Assembly (NCBI RefSeq): GCF_007752535.1
Contig: NZ_CP036426.1
Span: forward strand, 7,068,001-7,132,000
Reading direction: 5' to 3'
Source of the DNA: Tautonia plasticadhaerens
GTDB taxonomy: Bacteria; Planctomycetota; Planctomycetia; Isosphaerales; Isosphaeraceae
Length of the DNA stretch: 64,000 bases
Position numbers and translations under genes: made by a program. Numbering within the stretch: the first letter of the stretch is position 1; the number at the start of each line of letters is the position of its first letter. The notes beneath the pieces are model-generated. The model was not told the DNA's origin and searched no databases. It saw only the letters and a list, made by a program, of their open reading frames with translations. Of the stretch, positions 34,983 through 43,950 are shown piece by piece.

Positions 34983-36077
34983 ATGAGTACGGAATTGAAC
35001 GCGTCGATCGTCCCGACGAAGTACTGGCATGCCCTCGACGACGGCCGGATCCAGTGCGACCTCTGCCCCCGGTTCTGCAAGCTCCGGGAGGGCCAGCGCG
35101 GCTTCTGCTTCGTCCGGGCCCGGCAGGACGACCAGGTCGTCCTCACCACCTACGGCCGCTCCAGCGGCTTCTGCGTCGACCCCATCGAGAAGAAGCCGCT
35201 CTATCACTTCCTGCCCGGCACCCCCATCCTGTCGTTCGGCACGGCCGGCTGCAACCTCGGGTGCAAATTCTGCCAGAACTGGGACATCAGCAAGTCTCGC
35301 GAGCTTGATACGCTGGCCGACCTCGCCTCCCCCGGTCGCATCGCCGGCGCCGCCGACCGCCTCGGCTGCCGGGGCGTCGCGTTCACGTATAACGACCCGG
35401 TCATCTTCCACGAATATGCGATCGACGTGGCCCTCGCCTGCCGAGAGCGGGGGATCCGGGCCGTGGCCGTCACCGCCGGGGAGGTCTGCGCCGGGCCCCG
35501 GGCCGAGTTCTACCGCCACATGGACGCGGCCAACGTCGACCTGAAGGGCTTCACCGAGCGGTTCTACCGCGAGGTCGCCGCCGGGCACCTGCAACCGGTG
35601 CTGGAGACGCTCGAATACCTCAAGCACGAGACCGACGTCTGGTTCGAGCTGACCACCCTGCTCATCCCCGGCCAGAACGACTCCGACGCCGAGCTCGACG
35701 CCATGACCGGTTGGGTCGTCGACCGGCTCGGCCCCGACGTGCCGATGCACTTCACCGCCTTCCATCCCGACTACCGAATGCAGGAGACCCCCGTCACCCC
35801 CCCGGCGACCCTCCGACGGGCCCGGGGGATCGCGCTCCGCAACGGGGTCCGCTACGCCTACGTCGGCAACGTCCACGACCCGGAGGCCGACAGCACCATT
35901 TGCCACTCCTGCGGCACGCTCCTCGTCGGCCGAGACTGGTACGAGCTGACCACATGGGGCCTCTCCCCGGACGGCCGATGCCCCTCGTGCGGCACCCCGT
36001 GCGCCGGGGTCTTCGAGCCGGAGCCGGGCCGTTGGGGGCGGAAACGGTTGCCCGTCTCGCTGAAGGGGACCGATTGA
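34983..36077 (+). CDS. amrS: AmmeMemoRadiSam system radical SAM enzyme
   Basis: A 364-residue protein from the ATG at 34983. The N-terminus has a Cys-rich CDLCPRFCKLREGQRGFC (residues 25-42). The radical SAM 4Fe-4S motif is CNLGCKFC (Cys90, Cys94, Cys97). The middle has VTAGEVCAGPRAEFYRHMDA and NVDLKGFTERFYREV. The C-terminus adds CHSCG and CPSCGTPC pairs, likely a zinc ribbon. These match AmrS-type enzymes; their reaction is not firmly known to me. Divergent placement with the Memo-like gene supports a shared pathway. Confidence 0.94.
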   Translation: MSTELNASIVPTKYWHALDDGRIQCDLCPRFCKLREGQRGFCFVRARQDDQVVLTTYGRSSGFCVDPIEKKPLYHFLPGTPILSFGTAGCNLGCKFCQNWDISKSRELDTLADLASPGRIAGAADRLGCRGVAFTYNDPVIFHEYAIDVALACRERGIRAVAVTAGEVCAGPRAEFYRHMDAANVDLKGFTERFYREVAAGHLQPVLETLEYLKHETDVWFELTTLLIPGQNDSDAELDAMTGWVVDRLGPDVPMHFTAFHPDYRMQETPVTPPATLRRARGIALRNGVRYAYVGNVHDPEADSTICHSCGTLLVGRDWYELTTWGLSPDGRCPSCGTPCAGVFEPEPGRWGRKRLPVSLKGTD

Positions 36078-36174
36078 GCAAGCGTCGCCCCGACCGGCTC
36101 GACGCTTGACACGGCTTCAAATCGTCCGGGAAGATCGGGGTCTCTCGCCCGATCCCCCGGAGGTCCATCCCATC

Positions 36175-36984
36175 GTGCCCGATCCGCCTCGCCGCCTCAC
36201 GGCGCTCGCCTCGGCGTTGCTCCTGCTCCACTCGGCCGCTACGCCGGGGGTCGCCCAGGAGCCCTTCCGCCTCCGGGTCCTCAGCTACAACATCAACTCC
36301 GGGGCGGGAGACGATTCCCGGGTCGACTACGACCGGATCACGGCGGCGATCCGGGCCGCCGAGCCGGACGTGATCGCCCTCCAGGAGGTCGATCGGGGGA
36401 TGGTCCGCACCGGCAACGTCGACCAGGCGAGGCTGCTGGCCGGGCGTCTGGAGCTGGAGCACGCCTTCGGCGGGAACTTCGAGTTCCTCGGCGGCGAGTT
36501 CGGCAACGCGGTCCTCTCCCGGTTCCCGATCGCCGAGGTCTCGAATCATCCCCTCCCTTCTCCCGACGGGGGGGAACCTCGGGGGGCGCTGGAGGCGATC
36601 CTCGATCCCGAGGACGGCCCGACCTTCCGCCTCATCAGCACCCAGCTCGATCACCGCCGCGACGAGCGCAACCGCGTCGCCGCCGCCGAGTGGCTCGCCT
36701 CGCTGGCCGACTCCCCCGGGGCGTCCCCCGCCGTGCTCGCCGGGGACCTGAACGCCCCGCCGGGCTCGGCCCCGGTGGACCGGCTCCTCGAGCGCTGGAC
36801 CCCGCTCGAGCGCGGGCCGCTGCGGACCGTCCCGGCCCGGGGACCCAGGACGCAGTTCGACCACATCCTCGTGGCCCCGGCCGGACGCTGGCGGGTGGTC
36901 GAGACCCGGGTGCTGGAGCAGCCGGACGCGTCCGACCACCTCCCCGTGCTCGCGGTGCTCGAACTCGTCCCCGCCTCGCCCTGA
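36175..36984 (+). CDS. Secreted endonuclease/exonuclease/phosphatase-fold protein
   Basis: A 269-residue protein from the GTG at 36175 (GGAGG 11 nt upstream), which yields a proper signal peptide (LTALASALLLLHSAATPGVAQ). The EEP fold is seen in LRVLSYNIN, VIALQEVDRG (metal-binding Glu), ISTQLDHRRDERNR, VLAGDLNAPPGS and the final QPDASDHLPVLAVLEL with Asp-His. The superfamily includes nucleases, sphingomyelinases and inositol phosphatases; the substrate is not evident. It lies 57 bp upstream of the cytochrome-type gene. Confidence 0.9.
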   Translation: MPDPPRRLTALASALLLLHSAATPGVAQEPFRLRVLSYNINSGAGDDSRVDYDRITAAIRAAEPDVIALQEVDRGMVRTGNVDQARLLAGRLELEHAFGGNFEFLGGEFGNAVLSRFPIAEVSNHPLPSPDGGEPRGALEAILDPEDGPTFRLISTQLDHRRDERNRVAAAEWLASLADSPGASPAVLAGDLNAPPGSAPVDRLLERWTPLERGPLRTVPARGPRTQFDHILVAPAGRWRVVETRVLEQPDASDHLPVLAVLELVPASP

Positions 36985-37040
36985 CACTCCGACCGCCGAA
37001 CATCCGATCGCCTCGTCCCAGGGGCGGGAGAGCGCTGGCC

Positions 37041-39926
37041 ATGAGATCGCCCGCCGCACCGATCCGATCCGCCTTGCCGGTGATGTTCGCGCTGGTCACG
37101 GCCCTCCCGGGGGTGGGTGTCGCGGGAGAGGATCAGCCGATCGACTTCGCCCGGGACGTGGCCCCGATTTTGGAGTCGCATTGCCTCTCCTGCCACACGA
37201 CGGAGAATCGCAAGGGGGGCGTCGCGCTCTCGACGGGCGAGGATCTGATCGGCCTCGAATACGTCCTCGTCGGCGACCCCGACGCCAGCGACCTGATCGC
37301 CCTGGTCACCCCCGAGGCCGAAGGGGGACGCCCCCGGATGCCGCTCAAGGGCGACCCGCTCTCGGCCGAGCAGGTCGACACCCTCCGACGCTGGATCGCC
37401 TCCGGGGCCGACTGGCCGGAGGGTCTGACCCTCTCGGCCGGGGAGACGGAGATCTGGTGGTCCCTCCGCCCGCTGACGGAGGCCTCCCCTCCCGAGCCGG
37501 GGGGCATCCTCGACGCCTGGAAATCGAACCCGATCGACCGATTCGTCTTCGAGAAAATGGCCGGGGCGGGCCTCTCGCCGTCCCCCCCGGCCGACTGCCG
37601 GACGCTGATCCGTCGGGCCTCCTTCGACCTGGTCGGCCTGCCGCCGACACCCGAGGAGGTCGACGCCTTCGTCGACGACGATCGGCCCGACGCCTATGAA
37701 CACCTGATCGATCGCCTGCTCGCCTCCCCCCACTATGGCGAGCGCTGGGGGAGGCACTGGCTCGACGTGGTCCGGTTCGGCGAGAGCAACGGCTTCGAGC
37801 GGAATGTCCTGATCAACAACGCCTGGCCCTTCCGGGACGCCATGATCCGGGCCTTCAACGAGGACAGGCCGTTCGACCGCCTCGTCCTCGAACACCTGGC
37901 CGGCGACGTGATCGGCGCGGGGGATCCGGCGGTCGAGGTCGGCACCGCGTTCCTCGTCTGCGGCCCGTATGACGACGTCGGCAACCTGGACCCGGTGCAG
38001 GCCGCCCAGATCCGGGCGAACACGGTCGACGACATGGTCCGGGCCACCGGGGAGGCGTTCCTGGGGCTCACCGTCGGCTGTGCCCGATGCCACGACCACA
38101 AGTTCGACCCGATCCTCCAGCGCGACTATTACGCCCTCGCCGACGCCCTCTCCGGCGTCCATCACGACTCCCGGGTCGTCGCCACGGGGGAGCAACGCAG
38201 GCAAGACGCCGAGCGACGGGCCCCGCTGATCGCCGACCGGGACCGCCTCAACGCCGAGATCGCCTCGCTCCGAGAGGCCATCCGTTCCCGGGCGGAGGCC
38301 GACGCCGCCGGGATCGAGGCCGAGTGGACGCGCCCCTCCGTCGATCGCACCGGCACCGAGGAATCCTTCGATCCGATCGAGGCCCGCTTCGTCCGCCTCG
38401 TCGTCGAGGGGCTCGACACCGACCCGGACCGATCGGCCGGCGCCCGGCTCGAGGAGTTCCAGGTCTGGACCCCCGGGGACGCACCCCGCAACGTCGCCCT
38501 CGCCTCCAACGGCGGTTCGGCCGAGGGCCCCAGCCGGGTCGCCGAGGACTTCGCCGATGCCTACAGCGCCGATCTGACCATCGACGGCCGCTTCGGCTCC
38601 CGATGGATCTCGGGAGGAGACCGCCTGACCATCACCCTCGCCCGCCCCGAGACGATCGCCCGGGTCTGGTTCAGCAGCGACCGATCCGGGGCCGCCGGGG
38701 ACCTGGGGGAGGCCACCTTCGTCGGCGAGTATCGGATCGAGGCCTCGACCGACGGCGAGTCCTGGGTCGTGGTCGCCTCCTCCCACGACCGACGCCCGGC
38801 CAACGAGGCCCACCGCCAGAGGCGCCTGTTCGACCGGGAGGCCTCGCCCGAAGACCTCGCCCGGCTCGATCGCCTCCGGGACGAACTGGATCAGGTCAAC
38901 GCGTCCCTGGCCGCCATCCCGCCGTTGCCCGAGTGGTGGGTCGGCAGCTTCCGAGAGCCGGAGGGCCCGTCCCGCGTCTTCCTCGGCGGCGACCCCCAGC
39001 GCCCGGGGGACCCCGTCACCACCTCCAGCCTCTCGGCCCTCGGCCACCTCGATTCCGCCTTCTCCCTCCCGGCCGACACCCCCGAGGCGGGGCGCCGGCT
39101 CGCCCTCGCCCGCTGGATCGTGGCCGAGGACAACCCGCTGACGCCCCGGGTTCTGGCCAACCGCCTCTGGCTCGGCCACTTCGGAGCCGGCATCGTCGCC
39201 ACGCCCAGCGACTTCGGCGCGATGGGGGGCGAGCCCTCCCACCCCGAGCTGCTCGACTGGCTCGCCGGGCAGGTCCGCCGGAATGGCTGGCGGCTGAAGC
39301 CGATGCACCGGCTCATCATGACTTCGCAGGCCTATCGGCAATCCTCCGCCTTCCGGGCCGAGGCCGCTTCCGTCGACGGCGATTCCCGGCTGCTCTGGCG
39401 GTTCCCCCCGCGCCGCCTCTCCGGCGAGGAGGTCCGGGACGCGATCCTGAGCATCGCCGGGGCGCTCGACCCCGAGATGGGGGGGCCCGGGTTCCGGCTC
39501 TACCGCTACCTGGAGGACAACGTCGCCACGTACGTCCCGCTCGACGCCCCCGGCCCCGAGACGTACCGCCGGGCCGTCTACCACCAGAACGCCCGGGCCA
39601 TGCGGGTCGACCTGCTCACCGACTTCGACTGCCCCGACCCCGCCGCCGCCGCCCCCCGGCGATCCAGCACGACCACCCCGCTCCAGGCCCTCACCCTGCT
39701 CAACCACGAGTTCACCCTGGACATGGCCCGGGCCCTCGCCTCCCGCCTCTCCCGGGACTCGGGAGACGACCCCGAGGCCCAGGTCCGCCTCGCCTTCGAG
39801 CTGGCCTTCGCCCGGGGGCCGGACGACGCCGAACGCGCCGCCGCCGTCGCCCTGATCGACCGCCACGGACTCGACGCCTTCTGCCGGGCGATCCTGAACG
39901 CGAACGAGCTGATCTCCCTGGACTAA
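37041..39926 (+). CDS. DUF1549/DUF1553 planctomycete cytochrome-type protein
   Basis: A 961-residue secreted protein from the ATG at 37041. After a signal peptide (1-30) comes PSCyt1 with CLSCH (Cys48, Cys51, His52), a possible haem site. DUF1549 follows (about 150-400; LIRRASFDLVGLPPTPEE, HWLDVVRFGESNGFE) with a second CARCH. A discoidin-like F5/8C region at about 440-595 (RFVRLVVEGLDT, RLEEFQVWTPG, NVALASNGG) is inserted, then DUF1553 (about 640-960; NRLWLGHFGAGIV, LDWLAGQVRRNGW). The family is abundant in planctomycetes but of unproven function. Here it heads a cluster with two amidohydrolases and a DUF1501 protein. Confidence 0.95.
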   Translation: MRSPAAPIRSALPVMFALVTALPGVGVAGEDQPIDFARDVAPILESHCLSCHTTENRKGGVALSTGEDLIGLEYVLVGDPDASDLIALVTPEAEGGRPRMPLKGDPLSAEQVDTLRRWIASGADWPEGLTLSAGETEIWWSLRPLTEASPPEPGGILDAWKSNPIDRFVFEKMAGAGLSPSPPADCRTLIRRASFDLVGLPPTPEEVDAFVDDDRPDAYEHLIDRLLASPHYGERWGRHWLDVVRFGESNGFERNVLINNAWPFRDAMIRAFNEDRPFDRLVLEHLAGDVIGAGDPAVEVGTAFLVCGPYDDVGNLDPVQAAQIRANTVDDMVRATGEAFLGLTVGCARCHDHKFDPILQRDYYALADALSGVHHDSRVVATGEQRRQDAERRAPLIADRDRLNAEIASLREAIRSRAEADAAGIEAEWTRPSVDRTGTEESFDPIEARFVRLVVEGLDTDPDRSAGARLEEFQVWTPGDAPRNVALASNGGSAEGPSRVAEDFADAYSADLTIDGRFGSRWISGGDRLTITLARPETIARVWFSSDRSGAAGDLGEATFVGEYRIEASTDGESWVVVASSHDRRPANEAHRQRRLFDREASPEDLARLDRLRDELDQVNASLAAIPPLPEWWVGSFREPEGPSRVFLGGDPQRPGDPVTTSSLSALGHLDSAFSLPADTPEAGRRLALARWIVAEDNPLTPRVLANRLWLGHFGAGIVATPSDFGAMGGEPSHPELLDWLAGQVRRNGWRLKPMHRLIMTSQAYRQSSAFRAEAASVDGDSRLLWRFPPRRLSGEEVRDAILSIAGALDPEMGGPGFRLYRYLEDNVATYVPLDAPGPETYRRAVYHQNARAMRVDLLTDFDCPDPAAAAPRRSSTTTPLQALTLLNHEFTLDMARALASRLSRDSGDDPEAQVRLAFELAFARGPDDAERAAAVALIDRHGLDAFCRAILNANELISLD

Positions 39927-39943
39927 GCGCCAGAGCCCTCCCC

Positions 39944-40840
39944 ATGAACTCGGACGCAACCCCCGACCCGATCTCCCGACGCGACTTCCTCCGAGGGGCG
40001 GCCGCCTCGGCCGCCCTCGGGGCCGCCGCCCCGCCGCGACCGGCCCGGGCGATCACGCCCCTCCCGGGAGAGATCCCGGTCATCGACTGCCACGCCCACC
40101 TGCACCATCACAGCCGGGACGGCTGGCAGGCCGACGACCTCGCCCTGATCGAGGTGGCCGACCGCCTGGGCATCGACCGGCTCTGCTGCTCGATGCTCAC
40201 CCCCCGACGCCCGGCCTCGGCCGAGGGATTCCGGGAGTGCAACCGCTGGGTCGCCGAGGCGATGGCCCGCCACGACGGCCGAGTCCTGGGCTATTGCTAC
40301 GTCAACCCCGGCCACCCGCAGGAGGCGATCGACGAGATCCGCCGATGTGTCGAGGACCACGGGTTCATCGGCGTGAAGCTCTACAACGAGCACCGCTGCA
40401 CCGACCCGGTCGTCTTCCCGGTCGTCGAGGCCGCGATCGACCTCCGCGTGCCGATCCTCCACCACGCCGGGCACGGCCACCATCCCTACCCCGGCCAGCC
40501 GAATATCTCCGACGGCGGCGACCTGGCCGAGTTGTCCCGGCGCTACCCAGAGGCCATGCTCATCTGCGCCCACGTCTGCGGCGGGGGGGACTGGGAGTGG
40601 ACGATCAAGGCCCTCCGCCACGCCCCTGGCGTCCGGCTCGACCTCAGCGGCAGCGTCACCGATGATGGCGTCGTCGAGTATGCCGCCGACCTCCTCGGGG
40701 TCGACCGCCTGCTGTTCGGCTGCGACATGTCCATGACCGCCGGCGTCGGCCGCATCCGGGGGGCCGACCTCGACGACGAGGCGAAGGCGAAGATCCTCGG
40801 CGGGAACATGCTCGAGCTGCTCGGGAGGCGCCCCTCGTGA
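39944..40840 (+). CDS. Tat-exported amidohydrolase-family protein
   Basis: A 298-residue protein from the ATG at 39944, 17 bp after the DUF1549/DUF1553 gene. The N-terminus ISRRDFLRGAAASAALG is a twin-arginine signal. The metal site of amidohydrolase-2 enzymes is seen as VIDCHAHLHHH, with later PILHHAGHGHH, LICAHVCGGGDWEW and LLFGCDMSMTAG. It probably hydrolyses or decarboxylates a small substrate outside the cytoplasm. Its stop overlaps the GTG of the next gene (GTGA), so the two are translationally coupled. Confidence 0.92.
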   Translation: MNSDATPDPISRRDFLRGAAASAALGAAAPPRPARAITPLPGEIPVIDCHAHLHHHSRDGWQADDLALIEVADRLGIDRLCCSMLTPRRPASAEGFRECNRWVAEAMARHDGRVLGYCYVNPGHPQEAIDEIRRCVEDHGFIGVKLYNEHRCTDPVVFPVVEAAIDLRVPILHHAGHGHHPYPGQPNISDGGDLAELSRRYPEAMLICAHVCGGGDWEWTIKALRHAPGVRLDLSGSVTDDGVVEYAADLLGVDRLLFGCDMSMTAGVGRIRGADLDDEAKAKILGGNMLELLGRRPS

Positions 40841-41613
40841 TCGTCGACGTCAACGCCCACCTCGGGCCCTTCGCCTTCCGGAGGCTCCGGCATCAGTCCG
40901 CCGAATCCCTCCTCGGCCTGATGGATTCCAGGGGGATCGACGTCGCCTTCGTCTCCAGCGCCGCCGCCATCACGCATCGGAACACCCAGCCGGCCAACGA
41001 GGACCTGGCCGACGAGGCAAGGCCCCACCCCGACCGGCTGGTCCCGTTCGCCGTCATCAACCCGTCCTACGCCGGCTGGGAAGACGACCTGTCGGCCTGC
41101 GTCGACCTCGGGTTCCGGGGCCTGCGGCTCTACCCGAACTGGCATGCCTATGAATTGACCTCGGGCCCCTGCCTCGACCTCGTCGACCGGGCGACCGAGC
41201 GGAGGATGATCCTCTCCCTCCCGATCCGGGTCGAGGATCCTCGCCAGCAGAGCTGGCTCGTCGACGTGCCCGACGTGCCGCTCGACCGGGTCGCCGCCCT
41301 CGTCGCCGCCCGGCCGGGGGCCCGGTTCCACCTCGTCAACGGCCGGGGCTACGTCGGCTCCCCCCTGGGACGCAAGGACGGCGGCCTGCCCGACAACTAC
41401 CGGATCGACCTCGCCCGCCTCGACGTCCTCCTCCGGGACGAGGTCGAGACGCTCCTCGACTCCCTCGGCCCCGACCGGCTCCTGTTCGGCACCGGCATCC
41501 CGTTCCAGTATCCCGACCCGACCCTCGCCAAGATCGACGTCCTCGACCCGCCCCCCGAGGTCCGGGAGCGGATCCTCTCCCGGAACGCGATGGAATGGCT
41601 CGACGGGCCCTGA
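40837..41613 (+). CDS. Amidohydrolase-family protein
   Basis: A 258-residue protein starting at a GTG that overlaps the previous stop by 4 nt. The fold resembles amidohydrolase-2 (IVDVNAHLGPFAF, FRGLRLYPNWHAYEL, LLFGTGIPFQYPDP), but the canonical metal-binding HxH reads NAH, and later His residues are fewer than in its neighbour. So it may be a degenerate or non-metal paralogue, perhaps a partner subunit. It has no signal peptide, while its neighbour has a Tat signal, so a complex would need co-export. Confidence 0.87.
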   Translation: MIVDVNAHLGPFAFRRLRHQSAESLLGLMDSRGIDVAFVSSAAAITHRNTQPANEDLADEARPHPDRLVPFAVINPSYAGWEDDLSACVDLGFRGLRLYPNWHAYELTSGPCLDLVDRATERRMILSLPIRVEDPRQQSWLVDVPDVPLDRVAALVAARPGARFHLVNGRGYVGSPLGRKDGGLPDNYRIDLARLDVLLRDEVETLLDSLGPDRLLFGTGIPFQYPDPTLAKIDVLDPPPEVRERILSRNAMEWLDGP

Positions 41614-41667
41614 ACCCCCTCCGGGCCCGGCCCGACTGAGTCCCGGTGGTCTCCCGGCGCTCCTCGA

Positions 41668-41696
41668 TTCACGGCCGCGTCCCGACGCGTTACGAT
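41668..41696 (+). promoter_or_regulatory. Candidate promoter of the DUF1501 gene
   Basis: TTCACG (41668-41673) and TACGAT (41691-41696) are 17 bp apart and followed by GGGA. It is 92 bp before the ATG at 41788, so the DUF1501 gene may be transcribed alone as well as from the cluster. Confidence 0.4.
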
Positions 41697-41787
41697 GGGA
41701 ATCGGCCCCTCCCCCCGGAATATCTGGATCGATGACCGGCGACGGGGCGGGCCCGCCCCCCTCAAGGCCGACGACAGCGAGCGCCCC

Positions 41788-43281
41788 ATGCCTGATCACC
41801 CCGACGATCGCCGGGCCCACGCCCTGATCGGCCGAGTCGTGGACCGCCGAGGGTTCCTCGGCCAGTCGTTCCGCGGCCTCGCCGGCATCGGCCTCGCGGG
41901 CCTGCTGGCCGACGACCTGCTCGCATCGACACCGAGGGGGCCAGACGAGGCCGGGTCCGCCGCCTGGATCCCGGGCCGGGGCATGACCCACGTCCCGGCC
42001 CGGGCGAAGCGGGTGCTCCAGGTCTTCTGCCCCGGGGCCGCCTCGCACCTCGACCTCTGGGAGCACAAGCCGGAGCTGGACCGCCGACACGGCGAGCCGC
42101 TGCCCGGAGAGGAGGACTTCCTCTCCTTCCAGGGCAAGAACGGCAACCTGATGCGCAGCCCCTGGCCGTTCGCCCGGCGGGGGGAGAGCGGCAAGGCGAT
42201 TTCAAGCCTCCTGCCCCACATGGCCCGGCACGTGGACGACATCGCCTTCGTCCACTCCATGACCTCGAAGACGAACACCCACGGGCCCGGGTGCGTGTTC
42301 ATGAACACCGGGCACGACACCGAGGGGTTCCCCGCCACCGGCTCCTGGCTCAGCTACGCCCTCGGCCGGGAGAACGAGGACCTGCCCGCCTACGTCTCCC
42401 TGCCCGACATCCGGGGGGAGCCGCCCAACGGCAAGGCCAACTGGTCCAACGGCTTCCTCCCGGCCCGGCACCAGGCGATCGTCCTGGCCGACCACCAGCC
42501 GATCCGCAACCTCGAACGGCCCGAGGGCATCTCCGCCGCCGAGGAAGACGCCACGCTCGACTACCTCGGGCTGCTCAACGCCCGGCACGCCGAGGCCCGC
42601 CCCGGCGACGAGGAGTTGCAGGCGAGGATCGCCGCCTACGAGCTGGCCGGGAGGATGCAGGTCTCCGCGCCGGAGGTCTCCGACCTCGCCTCCGAACCCT
42701 CGTCGATCCACCGCCTCTACGGCACGGACGACCCCAACCCGCTGAAGGCCGCCTACGCCCGCAACTGCCTGCTCGCCCGGCGACTGCTGGAGCGGGGCGT
42801 CCGCTGCGTGAACCTCTACTGCGCCAGCCGGGCCTCGGGGGTCGACGGCCTGCTCAACTGGGACGCCCACCGGACCCTCAAGCCCGACTACGAGCGGCAC
42901 GCCCCCATCTTCGACCAGCCCACCGCCGCCCTGCTCTCCGACCTGAAGGCCCGAGGGCTGATGGACGAGACGCTCGTCCTATGGACCACCGAGTTCGGCC
43001 GGATGCCCACCCACCAGCAAGGTACCACCGGCCGCGACCACAACCCCGACGGCTTCACCTGCTGGATGATGGGGGCCGGCGTGAAGGGCGGCACCAGCTT
43101 CGGCGCCACCGACCCCTTCGGCCGGAGGGCGGAGGTCGACCCCGTCACCGTCTGGGACTTCTACGCCACCGTCCTCCAGCTGCTCGGCTTCGACCACACG
43201 AGGCTGACCTACTACCACAACGGCCTCGACCGCCGCCTGACCGACGTCCACGGCAACGTCCTCAAGGCGATCCTCGCCTGA
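41788..43281 (+). CDS. DUF1501 protein, Tat-exported
   Basis: A 497-residue protein from the ATG at 41788. VVDRRGFLGQSFRGLAGIGLAG is a twin-arginine signal. The DUF1501 body (sulfatase-like, alkaline-phosphatase superfamily) shows VLQVFCPGAASHLDLWEHKPEL, HVDDIAFVHSM, THGPGCVFMNTG, VLWTTEFGRMPTHQQGTTGRDHNPDGF and a closing HGNVLKAILA. DUF1501 proteins are usually encoded directly after DUF1549/DUF1553 proteins in planctomycetes; here two amidohydrolase genes are placed between them. The function is unproven. Confidence 0.95.
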   Translation: MPDHPDDRRAHALIGRVVDRRGFLGQSFRGLAGIGLAGLLADDLLASTPRGPDEAGSAAWIPGRGMTHVPARAKRVLQVFCPGAASHLDLWEHKPELDRRHGEPLPGEEDFLSFQGKNGNLMRSPWPFARRGESGKAISSLLPHMARHVDDIAFVHSMTSKTNTHGPGCVFMNTGHDTEGFPATGSWLSYALGRENEDLPAYVSLPDIRGEPPNGKANWSNGFLPARHQAIVLADHQPIRNLERPEGISAAEEDATLDYLGLLNARHAEARPGDEELQARIAAYELAGRMQVSAPEVSDLASEPSSIHRLYGTDDPNPLKAAYARNCLLARRLLERGVRCVNLYCASRASGVDGLLNWDAHRTLKPDYERHAPIFDQPTAALLSDLKARGLMDETLVLWTTEFGRMPTHQQGTTGRDHNPDGFTCWMMGAGVKGGTSFGATDPFGRRAEVDPVTVWDFYATVLQLLGFDHTRLTYYHNGLDRRLTDVHGNVLKAILA

Positions 43282-43445
43282 CCCGATCCCCGACCGATCG
43301 CCCGGGACCGAGGGGCACAGCCGGTGGCGAGGCCCGGCATCCCGAGTCCGATCCGTCTCGTCCGGAGGAATCCGCCCAAGGAACGGCCCTGCTCGCCCGT
43401 TGACGTCGTGGAACGTCCCCGTCCCCGACCCAGGAGGCGACGATC

Positions 43446-43856
43446 ATGTCCAGCCCATCGCTCCAAGTCACCCGCCAGACCCTCTATGCGGCGGTCTCCG
43501 CGACTGCCCTGGCGTGGGGGATCGGCGCGGCCGGCCAGGAGGCCCGGCGTCTCGTGGTGCCGTCGGCCGGGCCGGTCCCGACCGCCTCGCCGCCTCGGCG
43601 GGCTCCGGACGGGGTGACGGCCGGGCTGATGCCGATGCCGACGGCGTCCTCCATCCCGTCCCGGGTGCCGGCCCTTCTCCTGCCTCAACTCCAATTACCC
43701 CTCCCCGACTCCCGGGGACGCCGGGTCATCCGCGACCCGCTCGACAACATGCCGATCCTGGTGCCGCACGACTACGACCCGATGCCGATGTCCCCCGGCC
43801 GGGGAGCGGTCGAGATCCCCAGGATGCCGCTCCCCGGGGGACCTCCGGGGCCCTGA
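43446..43856 (+). CDS. Small Pro-rich secreted protein, function unknown
   Basis: A 136-residue protein with AGGAGG before its ATG. The N-terminus (about 1-31) looks like a signal peptide (LYAAVSATALAWGIGAAG). The rest is low-complexity, rich in Pro, Met and Arg, with short repeats such as MPMPTA and PMPMSPG and no Cys. It is probably disordered and periplasmic. I recognise no family. Confidence 0.6.
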   Translation: MSSPSLQVTRQTLYAAVSATALAWGIGAAGQEARRLVVPSAGPVPTASPPRRAPDGVTAGLMPMPTASSIPSRVPALLLPQLQLPLPDSRGRRVIRDPLDNMPILVPHDYDPMPMSPGRGAVEIPRMPLPGGPPGP

Positions 43857-43880
43857 CGGCGTGACGTCGGGGCCGACCGC

Positions 43881-43910
43881 TTCACCGGGCCGCGTCGGGC
43901 CCGCTATAAT
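43881..43910 (+). promoter_or_regulatory. Sigma-70-type promoter of the secreted isoaspartyl methyltransferase gene
   Basis: TTCACC (43881-43886) and a perfect TATAAT (43905-43910) are 18 bp apart, 41 bp before the ATG at 43951. This is the best -10 in the window. It probably drives the coupled pair at 43951 and 44739. Confidence 0.65.
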
Positions 43911-43950
43911 CGCAAGCATCCCGACCGGGTCGAGAGGAGGAGCGGATCCC

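Noticed and set aside
36106-36136. TTGACA upstream of the secreted EEP gene
   Set aside because: No acceptable -10 lies 16-19 bp downstream.
38087-39943. Long upstream extension of the Tat-exported amidohydrolase frame
   Set aside because: It overlaps the DUF1549/DUF1553 gene in another frame, and the Tat signal starts at 39944.
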